DNA of 64,000 bases. Source: Dugong dugon (taxonomy: Eukaryota > Chordata > Mammalia > Sirenia > Dugongidae). This document shows, piece by piece, positions 54,814-64,000 of this stretch (within the stretch, counting starts at the first letter, position 1; every line of letters begins with the position of its first letter). The position numbers and the translations under genes are program-made. Under the pieces are notes generated by a model, which saw nothing but the letters and a program-made list of their open reading frames with translations, did no database searches and was not told where the DNA came from. The stretch covers positions 2,581,001-2,645,000 of the forward strand of contig CM057461.1 of the NCBI GenBank assembly GCA_030035585.1, read 5' to 3'.

Positions 54814-54873
54814 TTGGGAATAGCGCCATTGGGAATAGTGCCATTGGGAATAGCGCCATTGGGAATAGCGCCG
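54814..54873. repeat. 15 bp tandem repeat, four units
   Basis: 'ttgggaatagcgcca' at 54814, 54829, 54844 and 54859. Confidence 0.96.
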
Positions 54874-55169
54874 TGTAACAAGTATGGCCGCACGCGGCTC
54901 AGAATGCAAAATGCATGAGAATATTTTTATTACTTATAAAGCATAATGGGAATTCTGATCATCATTTACACTTAATGGAAAGGGCTCAGTTCCTCCTTGA
55001 ACAAACTGACTTGGAAGTGTTTTTTAAATGAGCCATTTTATTATAAAAGTAATTCATGTTCGCCATAAATATTCCACAAGGAGAAGTAAAAGCCCTTTCT
55101 CTGCCTGCTGCCCCAGTCCGCTCTCAAGAGGAGAAACACTTATCCCTATTTATTTCCTTCTAGGAACAG
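54874..55169. other. AT-rich sequence, possibly diverged L1
   Basis: 'ttttattataaaagtaattc' and 'cttatccctatttatttcct' vaguely resemble an old L1 region; too weak to classify. Confidence 0.3.
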
Positions 55170-55373
55170 TATGAGGAGCGCAATGCTTAAGTGCTCAGCT
55201 GCTAACCAAAAGATTGGCAGTTAGAACGCACCCAGCGGTTCCTCGGGAGAAAGACCTGGTGATCTGCTCCCATAAAGATTACAACCTAGCAGACCCTACA
55301 GGGAAGTTCTACTCTGTCATATGGGGTCGCCATGAATTGAAGTCGACTTGACAGTACCCAACAACAACAACAG
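55170..55373 (+). repeat. AfroSINE, long form
   Basis: 'tgaggagcgcaatgcttaag' head, 'attggcagttagaacgcacc', 'cccataaagattacaaccta', tail 'gccatgaattgaagtcgact'. Confidence 0.93.
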
Positions 55374-55387
55374 GAATGACATATGCA

Positions 55388-55725
55388 GCAGTGGTGTTCA
55401 ATGGCAGAATTCTCAACTTCTGTGCAGGGGACCTGAGTTCGATTCCTGGCCAATGCACATCACGTGCGGTCAACACTTGTCCATCAGTGGAAGCTTACGT
55501 GTTGCTATGATGCTGAACAGCTTTCAGCAGAGCTTACAGACTAAGGCAGACTAGGAAGAAAAGTCTGGTGATCTACTTCCGAAAATCAGCCAACAAAAAT
55601 CCTCTGGATCACAGAGGTCTGATCTGCCACTGACCACGCAGATGGCTCAGGACCGGGCAGCATTTCATTGCGTTGTGCACGGGGTCACCATGAGTCAGGG
55701 GCTGACTCGATGGCAGGAAACCACG
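55388..55725 (+). repeat. tRNA-Gly-headed SINE with RTE body
   Basis: The head 55388-55457 resembles tRNA-Gly, with an intact B box ('gagttcgattcctggccaat'). Then 'tgttgctatgatgctgaaca', 'cagactaaggcagactagga', and the RTE tail 'caccatgagtcaggggctga'. Best copy of this family here. Confidence 0.88.
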
Positions 55726-55726
55726 G

Positions 55727-55925
55727 TGTTGGCTGCCGTGGGGTCGGATTCAACTCACGGCCACCCCGTGCAACAGAGTAGAAATGTCCCATGGGGTTTC
55801 CTAGACGATCATCTTTGGGGGAGCAGATCGCCATGTCTTTTCTCCCACAGAGTCACTGGGTGGGTTCAAACCACCAACCTTTCAGTTAGTTGGAAAGCGC
55901 TTAACCATTGCTCCATCAGGGCTCC
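55727..55925 (-). repeat. AfroSINE, long form
   Basis: 'gtcggattcaactcacggcc' tail, 'cagatcgccatgtcttttct', head end 'cattgctccatcagggctcc'; followed directly by a CA run. Confidence 0.94.
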
Positions 55926-55952
55926 AATACACACACACACACACACACACAG
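55926..55952. repeat. (CA)n microsatellite at a SINE end
   Basis: About 13 CA units starting right after the SINE head. Confidence 0.94.
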
Positions 55953-56104
55953 AAATATAATGAGACATAGAGTCCCCTACTTCCCATCAATGGGATCGTA
56001 ACAAATGTATCGTCTGGAGAGTTTGCTTTCTCCACACGGACTAGTTACAGATCAGAGCTCCATGGCCACCCATGGAGTGATACCCCACGGTTTTCATAGT
56101 GGTA

Positions 56105-56163
56105 TGGTTTCCTACTCTATCCTACAGGGTCACTATGAGTAGGAATCCACTCGATAGCAAATG
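56105..56163 (+). repeat. AfroSINE 3' end only
   Basis: 'ttcctactctatcctacagg' and 'actatgagtaggaatccact', heavily 5'-truncated. Confidence 0.8.
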
Positions 56164-56559
56164 TCTTTATTATTGTTTCCTACTCTGTGGATGGTCTATA
56201 GTTGGCTAAAGCTGGTCAGTTATTGGAGTTATTCCCAGTGGCCTATTATAAACCATCCTTCAGTGAACCCTGAGAGTGTTATCTGCAGAGCACACACCTA
56301 CAAGGGCAATGGTGGGCCCAGAGGGCATGACCATTTTACGTCTCGGTTAAGTACTGTGTACTTCCACTCCCCCAGCGACCTGTGTGAGGGCTGACAGTCC
56401 CAGGGCCTGCCAACCCTGAGTACTTGCGTCTTCATCTTCACCGATCTGATCAGTGAAAATGCTATGTCAGAGATCTATTTTGCATTTAATTCAAGCGAAC
56501 TTGAGGATAGTTTAAAGTGCTTCTTAGTGCTCTAAAATCCTTTTTTCTTTAACTGTCGG
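56164..56559. other. Unique sequence, nothing recognised
   Basis: No supported feature. Confidence 0.4.
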
Positions 56560-56830
56560 GTCACATAATTTGGCAATTGTTTCCTCAACCACTTCCCCAC
56601 CAAGCTGGGTTGTTGGTATTTTTTTTCTCATTGATTTTTAAGAGCACTTTATTTATTAAGGAAAACTGTCAACTCTATCAAATTATTTTCCCCAGGTTTT
56701 CATTTTTTTCCCATGTAAAATTTAAATGGTGTATTTTTGAGAGTCAGGAAATTTAATTTTTATGTAGTCAAACATACCCATCTTTTCTTTTGTGGCTTCT
56801 GGGTACATGAATTTTTCAGATAAAATATGA
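56560..56830 (-). mobile_element. Old L1 fragment
   Basis: 'aatttttatgtagtcaaaca' and 'cttttgtggcttctgggtac' are reverse-complement L1 5'/ORF2 phrases. Confidence 0.65.
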
Positions 56831-57474
56831 GACTTCAAAGCAATTATTTGCTTCCAACGGCCCACTTCAGGTGATGATCACAAAAGTCTGGGGCTGCACC
56901 GCACTCTCCTGAGCCGCAGAATTGCTCAGAGAGAGGCTGAGGAGACAGCATAACCTTGCCTGGTGGAGGCAAATCTTAAACCTTATAGCCAGTAACAGTG
57001 TACTCAACACGCCGGTTATTTGGGAGTGACATACAGGAAGGCAGTACTAGGAATGGTTCTTTCACATGGCTTGCTATACTCCTTGGCCGCTGTATCCTGG
57101 CTCTGCAGATGCTTAAGGATTACAGAGATGAAAAGTCGTGTGAAGCAACATGTCTTCTATTTACCTGTGCCTTCTTGCCACCTAAAACCAGACAGATTTC
57201 TCCTCCAAGGAAACACAAGACAACTCATTTTTGCTCCACAGATGTGACCTGATACAGTAAAGCTCTGTTCTGTGGAATTTCACCACCAAACTCTCCAACA
57301 GCACATCTGCATCCCCAAGTATAGCAACACAGGATCTCCAAGGATGCCCTAAGGTCCTCCAGAAGGCTGCGTGCCTCTGGGCTAAAGAGGCCTTTAATTA
57401 TGCATAGTGTAATTGTAATTGTTATGTTTTATTATACTGAATCACTGAAAAACGTTAATGTATCTTATACATCG
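56831..57474. other. Unique sequence, nothing recognised
   Basis: The 84-codon frame 56998-57252 (+) has no recognisable domain. Confidence 0.4.
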
Positions 57475-57636
57475 GAGTCCCTGGGTGGGTCAAACGGTTA
57501 ACGAGCTTGGCTGCTAACCAAAAGGTTGTAGGTTTCGGTCCACCCAGAGGCACCTTGGAAGAAAGGCTTGCTTGGCAATCTACTTCTGACAAATCAGCCA
57601 CTGAAAACCCTGTGGAGCACAGTTTTACTCTGACCG
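57475..57636 (+). repeat. AfroSINE, 3'-truncated
   Basis: 'gagtccctgggtgggtcaaa' head and 'ggaagaaaggcttgcttggc' module; it stops after 'agttttactctgacc', losing the RTE tail. Loss of the 3' end is unusual for target-primed insertion and implies a later deletion. Confidence 0.92.
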
Positions 57637-58134
57637 GTATTGTATAGATTGTGACACTCTCCTATCTCCACCACATCCGATTATCCAAAGTTCCACTCTC
57701 TCTAACCTGGCCCGACAACCACTGCACTGTGGGTTTCTAGAAGATTCTGAAGTCACAACATATTTGAGAGATAACCATGCATTTCATAGGTAACATCTTT
57801 TTCCCCAAAACAAGCTCCCTGTTACACGAGCTATTTTGTATCAACAAGTTAACTGAGTGTAAAGCATGTCACTCATTCATTCATTCAATGTATATTAACG
57901 GAAACCTACTGTTTAGCTTTGGGCTACCCCCTCCCTAAGACAAATCACTTCAGTAAAAAGCCCGCAGGAAATAACATGAATTACCTGCCTAAACAAGGAT
58001 TCCACGAGACAGACTCAGAGGAGTTACCTCATTCCTTCTTTATATTCATCCCCTGAAGGGAGTGTCTGCAAACAAGTGGAATATATGATTACAACTAGTT
58101 CCACTCAACTTAGTTTCCCTCTAGCATTGCTCTG
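57637..58134. other. Unique sequence, nothing recognised
   Basis: 'attcattcattcaatgtata' near 57,875 is weakly L2-like. No gene. Confidence 0.4.
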
Positions 58135-58343
58135 TGGAGCCCCTGGGTGGTGCAAACGGTGAACTGCTCAGCTGCTAACTGAAAGCTTGCAGGTTCGGGT
58201 CCACCCAGAGGCGCTCGGAAGAAAGACCCAGTGATCTACTTCCGAAAACTCATCATCGAAAACCCTATGGAGCACAGTCCTGCCCTGACACAGCTGGGGC
58301 CGCCGTGAGCTGGGGTTGGCTGGCGGGCACATGGTTGGTTTCC
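58135..58343 (+). repeat. AfroSINE, long form
   Basis: 'ggagcccctgggtggtgcaa' head, 'ttgcaggttcgggtccaccc', tail 'cgccgtgagctggggttggc'. Confidence 0.94.
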
Positions 58344-58613
58344 GTATCACTCTGGATATGCCCGGCAATGTCTCTCTTCCTGCAGCGTTTGAAACGGTCC
58401 TGTAGTTTCCAGTGCTGCCAGAAAGAGCGAGAGGGGCAGGCACGTGGCTGTGCAGCGACCAGGCTCACTGGGGGCTCCCACAGGAAAACGGGGTCAAAGC
58501 AGTTAGATTGAGTGTCTGTGATGAAGTACAGCTGAGTCCATGTTTTCCCACAACTCCTGACAGCACCTGCTGACTCCTTGGAGGCAGCCCTCCAGCATGT
58601 ATGGCCACAGGAC
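58344..58613. other. Unique sequence, nothing recognised
   Basis: No feature supported. Confidence 0.4.
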
Positions 58614-59002
58614 TGTATTAGTCACCAAGTGCTGCTGTAACAGAAATACCGCAAGTGGATGGCTTCCCAAAGCAGAAATTTGTTTTCTCACAGTTTAGGA
58701 GGCTAGAAGTCCAAAATCAGGGTGCCGGCTCTGTGGGAACGCTTTCTCTCTCTGTCGGCTCCGGGGGAAGGTCCTTGTTCCTTGGTTCCTTGGTGATTTT
58801 CCTGTGGCATCTACCTCCCCCATCTCTGCTGCTTCTCTGTGCCTAACCTGCTCTTTTTATATCTCAGTGGATTGACTCAGGACACATCCTATACTGTCTC
58901 ATTAACATAAAAAGGAAGCTCATTTCCAAATGGGATTATAACCACTACAGGAGTTAGAATTTACAACACATACTTGGAGGGGACACAGTTCAGTCCACAA
59001 CA
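58614..59002 (-). repeat. MST/MLT1-type solo LTR
   Basis: Plus strand starts 'tgtattagtcaccaagtgct' and ends 'cagttcagtccacaaca', flanked by GGAC on both sides. About 389 bp, no internal coding region. Old MaLR relic. Confidence 0.88.
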
Positions 59003-59589
59003 GGACTCTTCATGGGCAGAACATCCTTTCAGAACGTGTGTGCACCAGTGTGCGTGTGTGTGTTTTAATAAACACCTGTTGACCGGAGCAACAGTATCAA
59101 ATCTTCCTTTGAGAAAGGCTTCCTGGGTGCTCACCTGTCACCCCCACCCCCGACTGGGACCTGATCTGTGTCCACTCCCAGGAACTCGGACATGTCAGAG
59201 ACTCACCCCTCCACGCTCTCCCCGCCCCTCCTACACCCCACCTGGATAGGAAAGGCCATTTCCCTGCCAGGTGCTCTCTCCCCCCAACTCATGCCCCCCA
59301 TTCCGACATCCCCAGGAAAGATGCCGCATCTTTACTCCTCTGTTTTTACCTTTTGTCAGAAAAATGAGAAAGTTCGAGACCTGGCACTCGACAGGTAAGG
59401 GAGCATTACAAAATTTAAAACAGCACCCCCACGTGGAACAGGAGGGTACCTTTGGATTTGCCTCCCGGCTCCTCTGAGCATTTCAAGAGATCTTCCACAT
59501 AAAAGTGTTTAAAAGCCAAGACCTTTTCTTTTCAGTGACCATTTATCTACGACTCACACGGGAGTGAAGCATTATGCTACAGAAGCCCA
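59003..59589. other. Unique sequence, nothing recognised
   Basis: C-rich at 59,130-59,330; open frames have no domain. Confidence 0.4.
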
Positions 59590-59790
59590 CAGAAATAATA
59601 CCGACTCTCTGTCGATAGCTGACTCCCTGCAGGGCTTGGTGCAAAGCAGTATACACACAGCTTCTCACTGAACATCCACAAGGGCCCTATGAGAACGGTG
59701 CACTTTATGGCTGAGAAAATGGAGGCTCTGGAATGTTCCACGGCCTGCTTAGCATCACACGTCACATGTGCGGAAACCCAAGACCCAGAG
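59590..59790 (-). repeat. MIR
   Basis: 'ctgaacatccacaagggccc', 'actttatggctgagaaaatg' and 'gcggaaacccaagacccaga' follow reverse-complement MIR. Confidence 0.75.
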
Positions 59791-59807
59791 CCACACAACT
59801 GTAAGCA

Positions 59808-59903
59808 CCGCCTCCAAGTTAAGGAGGAAGGCCCAGTGAGGGTCTGAGGCGTCGACCGCCTCCAAGTTAAGGAGGAAGGCCTGACGAAGGTCTGAGGCTT
59901 GCT
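59808..59903. repeat. 48 bp tandem duplication
   Basis: 'ccgcctccaagttaaggagg' plus 'aaggcc...ggtctgaggc' at 59808 and 59856. Confidence 0.94.
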
Positions 59904-60484
59904 CTCCCATCTGCTTATCCGATGGCCCCAGGGAGCTCCCTGTCCCGGCTCCCTCTCTCAGACCCTGCGCCCTGCATGTCGGCTCGGTCATGAACAGGGA
60001 GGCAGGGAGACTGGCCAACGACCCGGGTGCCTCATGGCTGCTGTCCCTGAAAAGGCTTCGCTGGAACTCTTGCCAGAAACTCTCCGCTGCCCCTCCTTGC
60101 TGTTCAGTGTTGACTGGTTTCCATTTACTGTCCAGACTCCTACAGGACACCCTCTCGGCACGGCGGTGCCCACGGAACATCCCCCTACTGGTGTCCCCAA
60201 AGCGTAGTGTGCTGGCGGCCCTGGCACGCACATCCCTGAGCCTGGTACGCATCAGACACTTGACGGCAAGGACTCCCCTGGGCATCTCAGAATCCTCCCT
60301 GTATCTGGCACGTCCTCAAGAGGAAGTCCTTGGCAGCCGATGAAGACAGACAGATGGACGTGACACCACAGGAAACGGAATGACTGCTCCTCTGGGTGTG
60401 ATCTCCTGACACCTGGCCCAGAGCTGCTGGGAGAGCCAAGTGCAGGCCAAGCCAGGAGGCATCTCGCGGCTCCTCCTCTCACCT
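59904..60484. other. Unique sequence, nothing recognised
   Basis: Open frames on both strands (up to 176 codons) overlap and lack recognisable domains. Confidence 0.4.
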
Positions 60485-60558
60485 GCGCGTGTGCGTGTGT
60501 GAGCGTGTGTGTGAGCGTGTGTGTGAGCGTGTGTGTGAGCGTGTGTGCGTGCGTGGTT
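60485..60558. repeat. (GTGTGTGTGAGC)n repeat
   Basis: 12-base units repeated about four times, flanked by GTGCGTG words; Z-DNA-prone. Confidence 0.94.
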
Positions 60559-60682
60559 TTTAATCAGCAGACATGAGAAATGAACAGTCCAAACTACAAG
60601 CCAGGCAGAGCGCGGGGCCCACAGGAGGCGGTGTGGATGCCTGTGCATTATAAGAGGGACGGACCGTTCCAGAGAGCGGGGA

Positions 60683-60800
60683 GGAGCTCTGGACTGAGTC
60701 CCCGGAGTCCGGGCTCATCTCCTGGCTCCGCTTCTTCCTGGCACATGACCTCGAGTGAGACTGGACTTCTCTGTAAGGTGGGGATGCTGCTGCCGTCACT
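60683..60800 (+). repeat. MIR fragment
   Basis: 'agtccgggctcatctcctgg', 'ttcttcctggcacatgacct' and 'ctctgtaaggtggggatgct' follow the MIR order. Confidence 0.65.
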
Positions 60801-61164
60801 GCTGTCGCTGATGATGACACACCCCTCACTGACTGTGGAGAGGACAGAGCTAACGCCCAGTAAGCCGTCAGTACCAGCTCCTTATCGTGACTGCTGTAAC
60901 GAAATCACCTGCTTATTACAGCGGTGATCTCACTTACTTATGAGAGAGCATTTCCCAAAGGCTGTCCTGAGGGACACGAGCTCAGCAGGACTGTCCAGGA
61001 GGGAAGAGTCACAATCAAACAGTGGCCATGGCTGCATCCAGTCAAGACCAACATCCTTTGCCCACTGCAGGCCTTCTCAGAGCCTTTACTTAATGGGCCA
61101 GCGTGCACAACACGTACCAGGATGGAGGAAAGAGTATGCAGTGTCTCCCCTGGGAAAATGCCCA
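60801..61164. other. Unique sequence, nothing recognised
   Basis: No supported feature. Confidence 0.4.
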
Positions 61165-61282
61165 GATTCCCACACATGTACACACACACATGCATGAACA
61201 CACGCACACCCATGCACACACAAGTGCATGCACACATACACACAAGCATATGCACACACCCACGCACATACATCACTATTCA
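61165..61282. repeat. CA-rich simple repeat
   Basis: 'acacacacatgcatgaacac' and similar words; followed by an A-rich patch at 61,337-61,362. Confidence 0.9.
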
Positions 61283-61362
61283 CGTTTTTTAAGGACATCG
61301 GCATTTAAGGGACACATTTCAGGAGGCATCGACAAATGAAAAAAAAGAAAAAAAAAAAAAGC

Positions 61363-61829
61363 AAGAAGCCAGGCTTATCAGGGTGGGTTGTGTTGGGAGT
61401 GGGCCTGCCTTTAAAATCAGCAGCCTGTCTCCCTCTCTCTGTGCTCCGAGGTGAGGCTGGCAGTCCCCAGATCAATGTGGACACTGCATTAATTTGCCAG
61501 GATCAACATCTCCCTGGCCTCAATCCCTCCCTTTGCTCTCTTGGGGGCGGAACCCTCCAGCTTGGCTCCTTGTCTTTGTGAACTCAGGTCAAGCACTGCT
61601 GACTGAGAAGCCAGGAAAGGCTGGTCAGTGCTGCCCCAGGCAGGACCCAGGTTGGCGACCCTGGAGAACCAACGTGGTGGTCAAAGAGCTGGAGACAGAC
61701 AAAGCGAGCCCGCTGGAGGCACCACTGGTCACTTTTCCAAGCAGGTGGGGAGAGAAGCCTTCATGGCTCCCCTCTGGCCAAGGCCTCGATGTCCCATGTA
61801 ATCCGACCAGCCTCTGCGCCCCACACTCC
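61363..61829. other. Unique sequence, nothing recognised
   Basis: No supported gene. Confidence 0.4.
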
Positions 61830-61952
61830 CTCCAGCCATGGGGTCTTTCCTCAGTTATTTCCTCATGTTCCCACCAACCACAGGGCCTTTGCACGTGTGG
61901 TTCCCTCTTCATCTGCTGGCTCCTGGTCAGCCCTCAGCTCTCAGCTTAAGCT
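61830..61952 (+). repeat. L2 fragment
   Basis: 'accacagggcctttgcacgt' and 'gtggttccctcttcatctgc' are the familiar L2 '...GGGCCTTTGCAC...TGTTCCCTCTGCCTGG' region. Confidence 0.75.
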
Positions 61953-62006
61953 GGGGTCTCTCAACCTCAGCACAGTCGACATTTTGGGCTGAATAATCCT
62001 TTGCTC

Positions 62007-62410
62007 CAAAAGGAAAACCAAAGAAGAACTGATGCATTTGAATTATGGTGTAATACATGATAAGATATCAAATATACTGCGGACTGCCAGAAGAACAAAT
62101 AAATCTGTCTTGGAGGAAGTATTGCTAGAATGCTCCTTAGAAGCAAGGATGGCAAGACTTCAATTCCCTTACTGCTGACACATTATCAGGAGGGACCAGT
62201 CCCTGGAGAAGGACATCATGCTTGGTAAAGTAGAAGGTCAGAGAAAAAGAGTAAGATCCTCCACGAGATGGATTGACACAGTGGCTGCAACAGTGAGCTC
62301 AAACATAGCAACGATTGTGAGGATGGCACAGGATCAGGCAGTGTTTGGTTCCATTGTACACAGGGTCGCTATGAGCTGCAGTCAACTCCACTGCACTGAA
62401 CAACAACCAT
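62007..62410 (+). mobile_element. RTE LINE 3' end with 8 bp TSD
   Basis: Flanked by CTTTGCTC at 61999-62006 and 62411-62418. 'actgcggactgccagaagaa', 'tccctggagaaggacatcat', 'gagatggattgacacagtgg', ending 'aacaacaacc'-like. 5'-truncated. Confidence 0.95.
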
Positions 62411-62530
62411 CTTTGCTCTGAGGGTCTCTCCTGCATGTACGTTACATGATGTTTAGCAGCATGCCTGGCCTCCACCCACTAGATGCCTATAGCATCCTCT
62501 CCCAGTTTGACAATCAAAAATACCCCCCAC

Positions 62531-62580
62531 TACATCCACTGCCAGGGAGTCAATTCTAACTCATAGTGACCCTGCAGGAC
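62531..62580 (-). repeat. AfroSINE 3'-end scrap inside MER5A
   Basis: 'cagggagtcaattctaactc' and 'atagtgaccctgcaggac' are the reverse-complement SINE tail, only about 50 bases. Confidence 0.8.
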
Positions 62581-62646
62581 ATCACCAAATGTACCCTGCA
62601 AAATTGCCCCTGGTTGAGAACCACTGATTTAGACTTGACTGAACCA

Positions 62647-62867
62647 AGAGTCCCTGGGTGTTGCAAACATTTAACATACTTGGCTGCTAATGAAAAGTTG
62701 GAGGTTCCAGTTCACCCAGAGGTTCCTCTGAAGAAAGGCCTGGCAATCTACTTAAAAAAAAAATCAGCCATTGAAAACCCTATGGAGCACAGTTCTACTC
62801 TGACACATGTGCAGTTGCCATGAGTCGAAGTCAACTCAGCAGCAGCTGGTTTGGTTTTCTGGTTTTG
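62647..62867 (+). repeat. AfroSINE, long form
   Basis: 'agagtccctgggtgttgcaa' head, 'gaagaaaggcctggcaatct', an expanded A-run at 62,754-62,762, tail 'ccatgagtcgaagtcaactc'. Confidence 0.94.
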
Positions 62868-63153
62868 CGTAGAAACACGCAGTAGTAACCGATGATCGAT
62901 AGAAGCCAAGCCGATTAGACACACTCCTTGACCCCAAGCAGTTTCTGATTCTCTAAGCAGCTAGTACGGGCTAAGTATGTATCCTGACTTAACCGTTACA
63001 GACCCCAAACGAGCCTTCGTCTCATTTCCCTTTTTCTACAGAGTGTATCCAGCAACCCTTGATTCCTGATTTGATTCATGCAACTGATACCTGATTTAAT
63101 AAAAAAATTATTTGGTGGATAAGGTTTCCTTAGGAGAGTGTCAAAATTAATTA
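62868..63153. other. Unique sequence, nothing recognised
   Basis: No supported feature. Confidence 0.4.
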
Positions 63154-63615
63154 CAGTTGGCCCTCCATATCTGTGGGTTCCGAATCCGTGAATTCAACCA
63201 ACCTCGGATTGAAAATATTCAGGACAAAAAAAAGAAAGTTCCAAAAAGCAAAACTTGAATTTGCCATGTGCCAAGCACTACGCTGAATCCACGCGAATGA
63301 AGTGACGTGCAGCATCCCCTGCTGTAGCCTCCCACCATCTCACAGACCTTCAGTCTCTCTCCAGCACTCTGTGTTGGAGCTCACAAAGACTGAGAAAGCA
63401 CTGAGTGTTGAGTGTAAGCATTACAACTACTTGCATAGCACTTACATCATGTTAGGTATTATAAGTAATGTAGGGATGATTTAAAGTATACGGGAGGATG
63501 TGCACCGTTATATGCAAATACTACGCCGTTTTATATAACAGACTTGAGTATCCACGGATTTTCGTATCCACAGGGGCCCTGGAACCAATCCCCTGTGGAT
63601 ACTGAGGGATAAGCA
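63154..63615 (+). mobile_element. Tigger/pogo-type MITE with TA TSD
   Basis: Starts 'cagttggccctccatatctg' after TA (63152-63153) and ends 'tggatactgagggataagca' before TA (63616-63617). Internal 'agttccaaaaagcaaaactt', 'aggtattataagtaatgtag' and 'tatgcaaatactacgccgtt' match a Tigger-derived family. No transposase frame. Confidence 0.88.
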
Positions 63616-64000
63616 TATAAGAGATAAGCAAATAGGCAGATTGTTTAAGAGAAAAAAAGGTGTCTGCTCACATGATGTTCACCTGTCCAGGTGTTCAGTC
63701 CGCCAGAGAATAAGCCCTAGACACATCCAAACACGCGGCTGCATCCCCTGCGGAACTCCTGGCCGATTAGGACAGGCACAGCCCGGGCTGGGAGCCTCTG
63801 CAAACTGCTAGGGTGGGACCCTCCCTCAGGTAGACAGGAGCACCTGCCCAGGTGCTCCATGCAGAGGGAGCCGCAGCCTGAACAGGAGTTGGTGTGTTGG
63901 TTTATAGTAGGGCAGCGTGTCCCCGTTTTCTCAGACATTGTCCCATCATGACAGCCTAGGATAGGGCAGCATGAAGCGCCCTGCAAGCTCAGGAGACCTC
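63616..64000. other. Unique sequence to window end
   Basis: Nothing recognised. The 63717-63986 (-) frame has no domain. Confidence 0.4.

Larger units (their letters stand above)
61953..62645 (-). mobile_element. MER5A interrupted by RTE and a SINE scrap
   Basis: Pieces 61953-62006 ('tctcaacctcagcacagtcg'), 62411-62530 ('gatgtttagcagcatgcctg') and 62581-62645 ('gcccctggttgagaaccact') are consecutive in reverse-complement MER5A. Confidence 0.9.

Overview
The window is vertebrate nuclear DNA, and the interspersed repeats point to an afrotherian mammal, most likely a proboscidean or another paenungulate. About fifty copies or fragments belong to the tRNA-headed AfroSINE group, whose 3' tails match an RTE/BovB-type LINE also present here (RT-domain copy at 12.1-13.35 kb). 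Older pan-mammalian repeats (MIR, L2, old L1, MER5A, MLT1/MST LTRs, a Tigger MITE) fill much of the rest. Family names come from my memory of consensus sequences; no database was searched. Element ends are approximate by about 5-15 bases unless target-site duplications (TSDs) are quoted.

I find no protein-coding exon or host gene that I can support. The only recognisable protein-coding sequence is decayed retrotransposon ORF: an RTE reverse-transcriptase fragment (12.58-13.34 kb, minus), a fairly young 5'-truncated L1 ORF2 C-terminus (50.9-52.0 kb, plus; two in-frame stops, no frameshift) and older L1 ORF2 shreds. The one structured host-RNA relic is a tRNA-Gly(UCC)-like pseudogene at 38,693-38,764. 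The window is therefore intergenic or deep-intronic.

Layout: 0-10 kb holds simple repeats, MIRs, two LTRs with nested SINEs and two internally deleted RTE elements. 10-14 kb is one old L1 split by a SINE and two RTE copies. 14.9-17.6 kb is GC-box, polypyrimidine and CA-rich tandem DNA. 18.4-23.6 kb contains dense nesting (a SINE hit twice at one spot; an MLT1 LTR hit by RTE and SINE). 24-26 kb is mostly unique DNA with possible conserved noncoding blocks. 27.7-28.8 kb is a 47-51 bp minisatellite grown from the inside of a SINE. 32.7-33.8 kb has two further minisatellites. 36.3-37.1 kb is an RTE interrupted by a solo LTR. 38-43 kb is SINE- and L1-rich. 45.6-46.0 kb is another possible regulatory block. 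49-54 kb has two more minisatellites and the youngest-looking L1 (18 bp TSD). 55-64 kb has a SINE cluster, an MST/MLT1 LTR, a MER5A broken by an RTE with 8 bp TSDs, and a Tigger element.

The most informative theme is that the SINEs, the tRNA-Gly-headed SINE and several internally deleted RTE copies all share one module, which suggests the local SINE families were built from the two ends of the RTE LINE. The most unusual single object is the SINE-derived minisatellite with a roughly seven-unit higher-order pattern.
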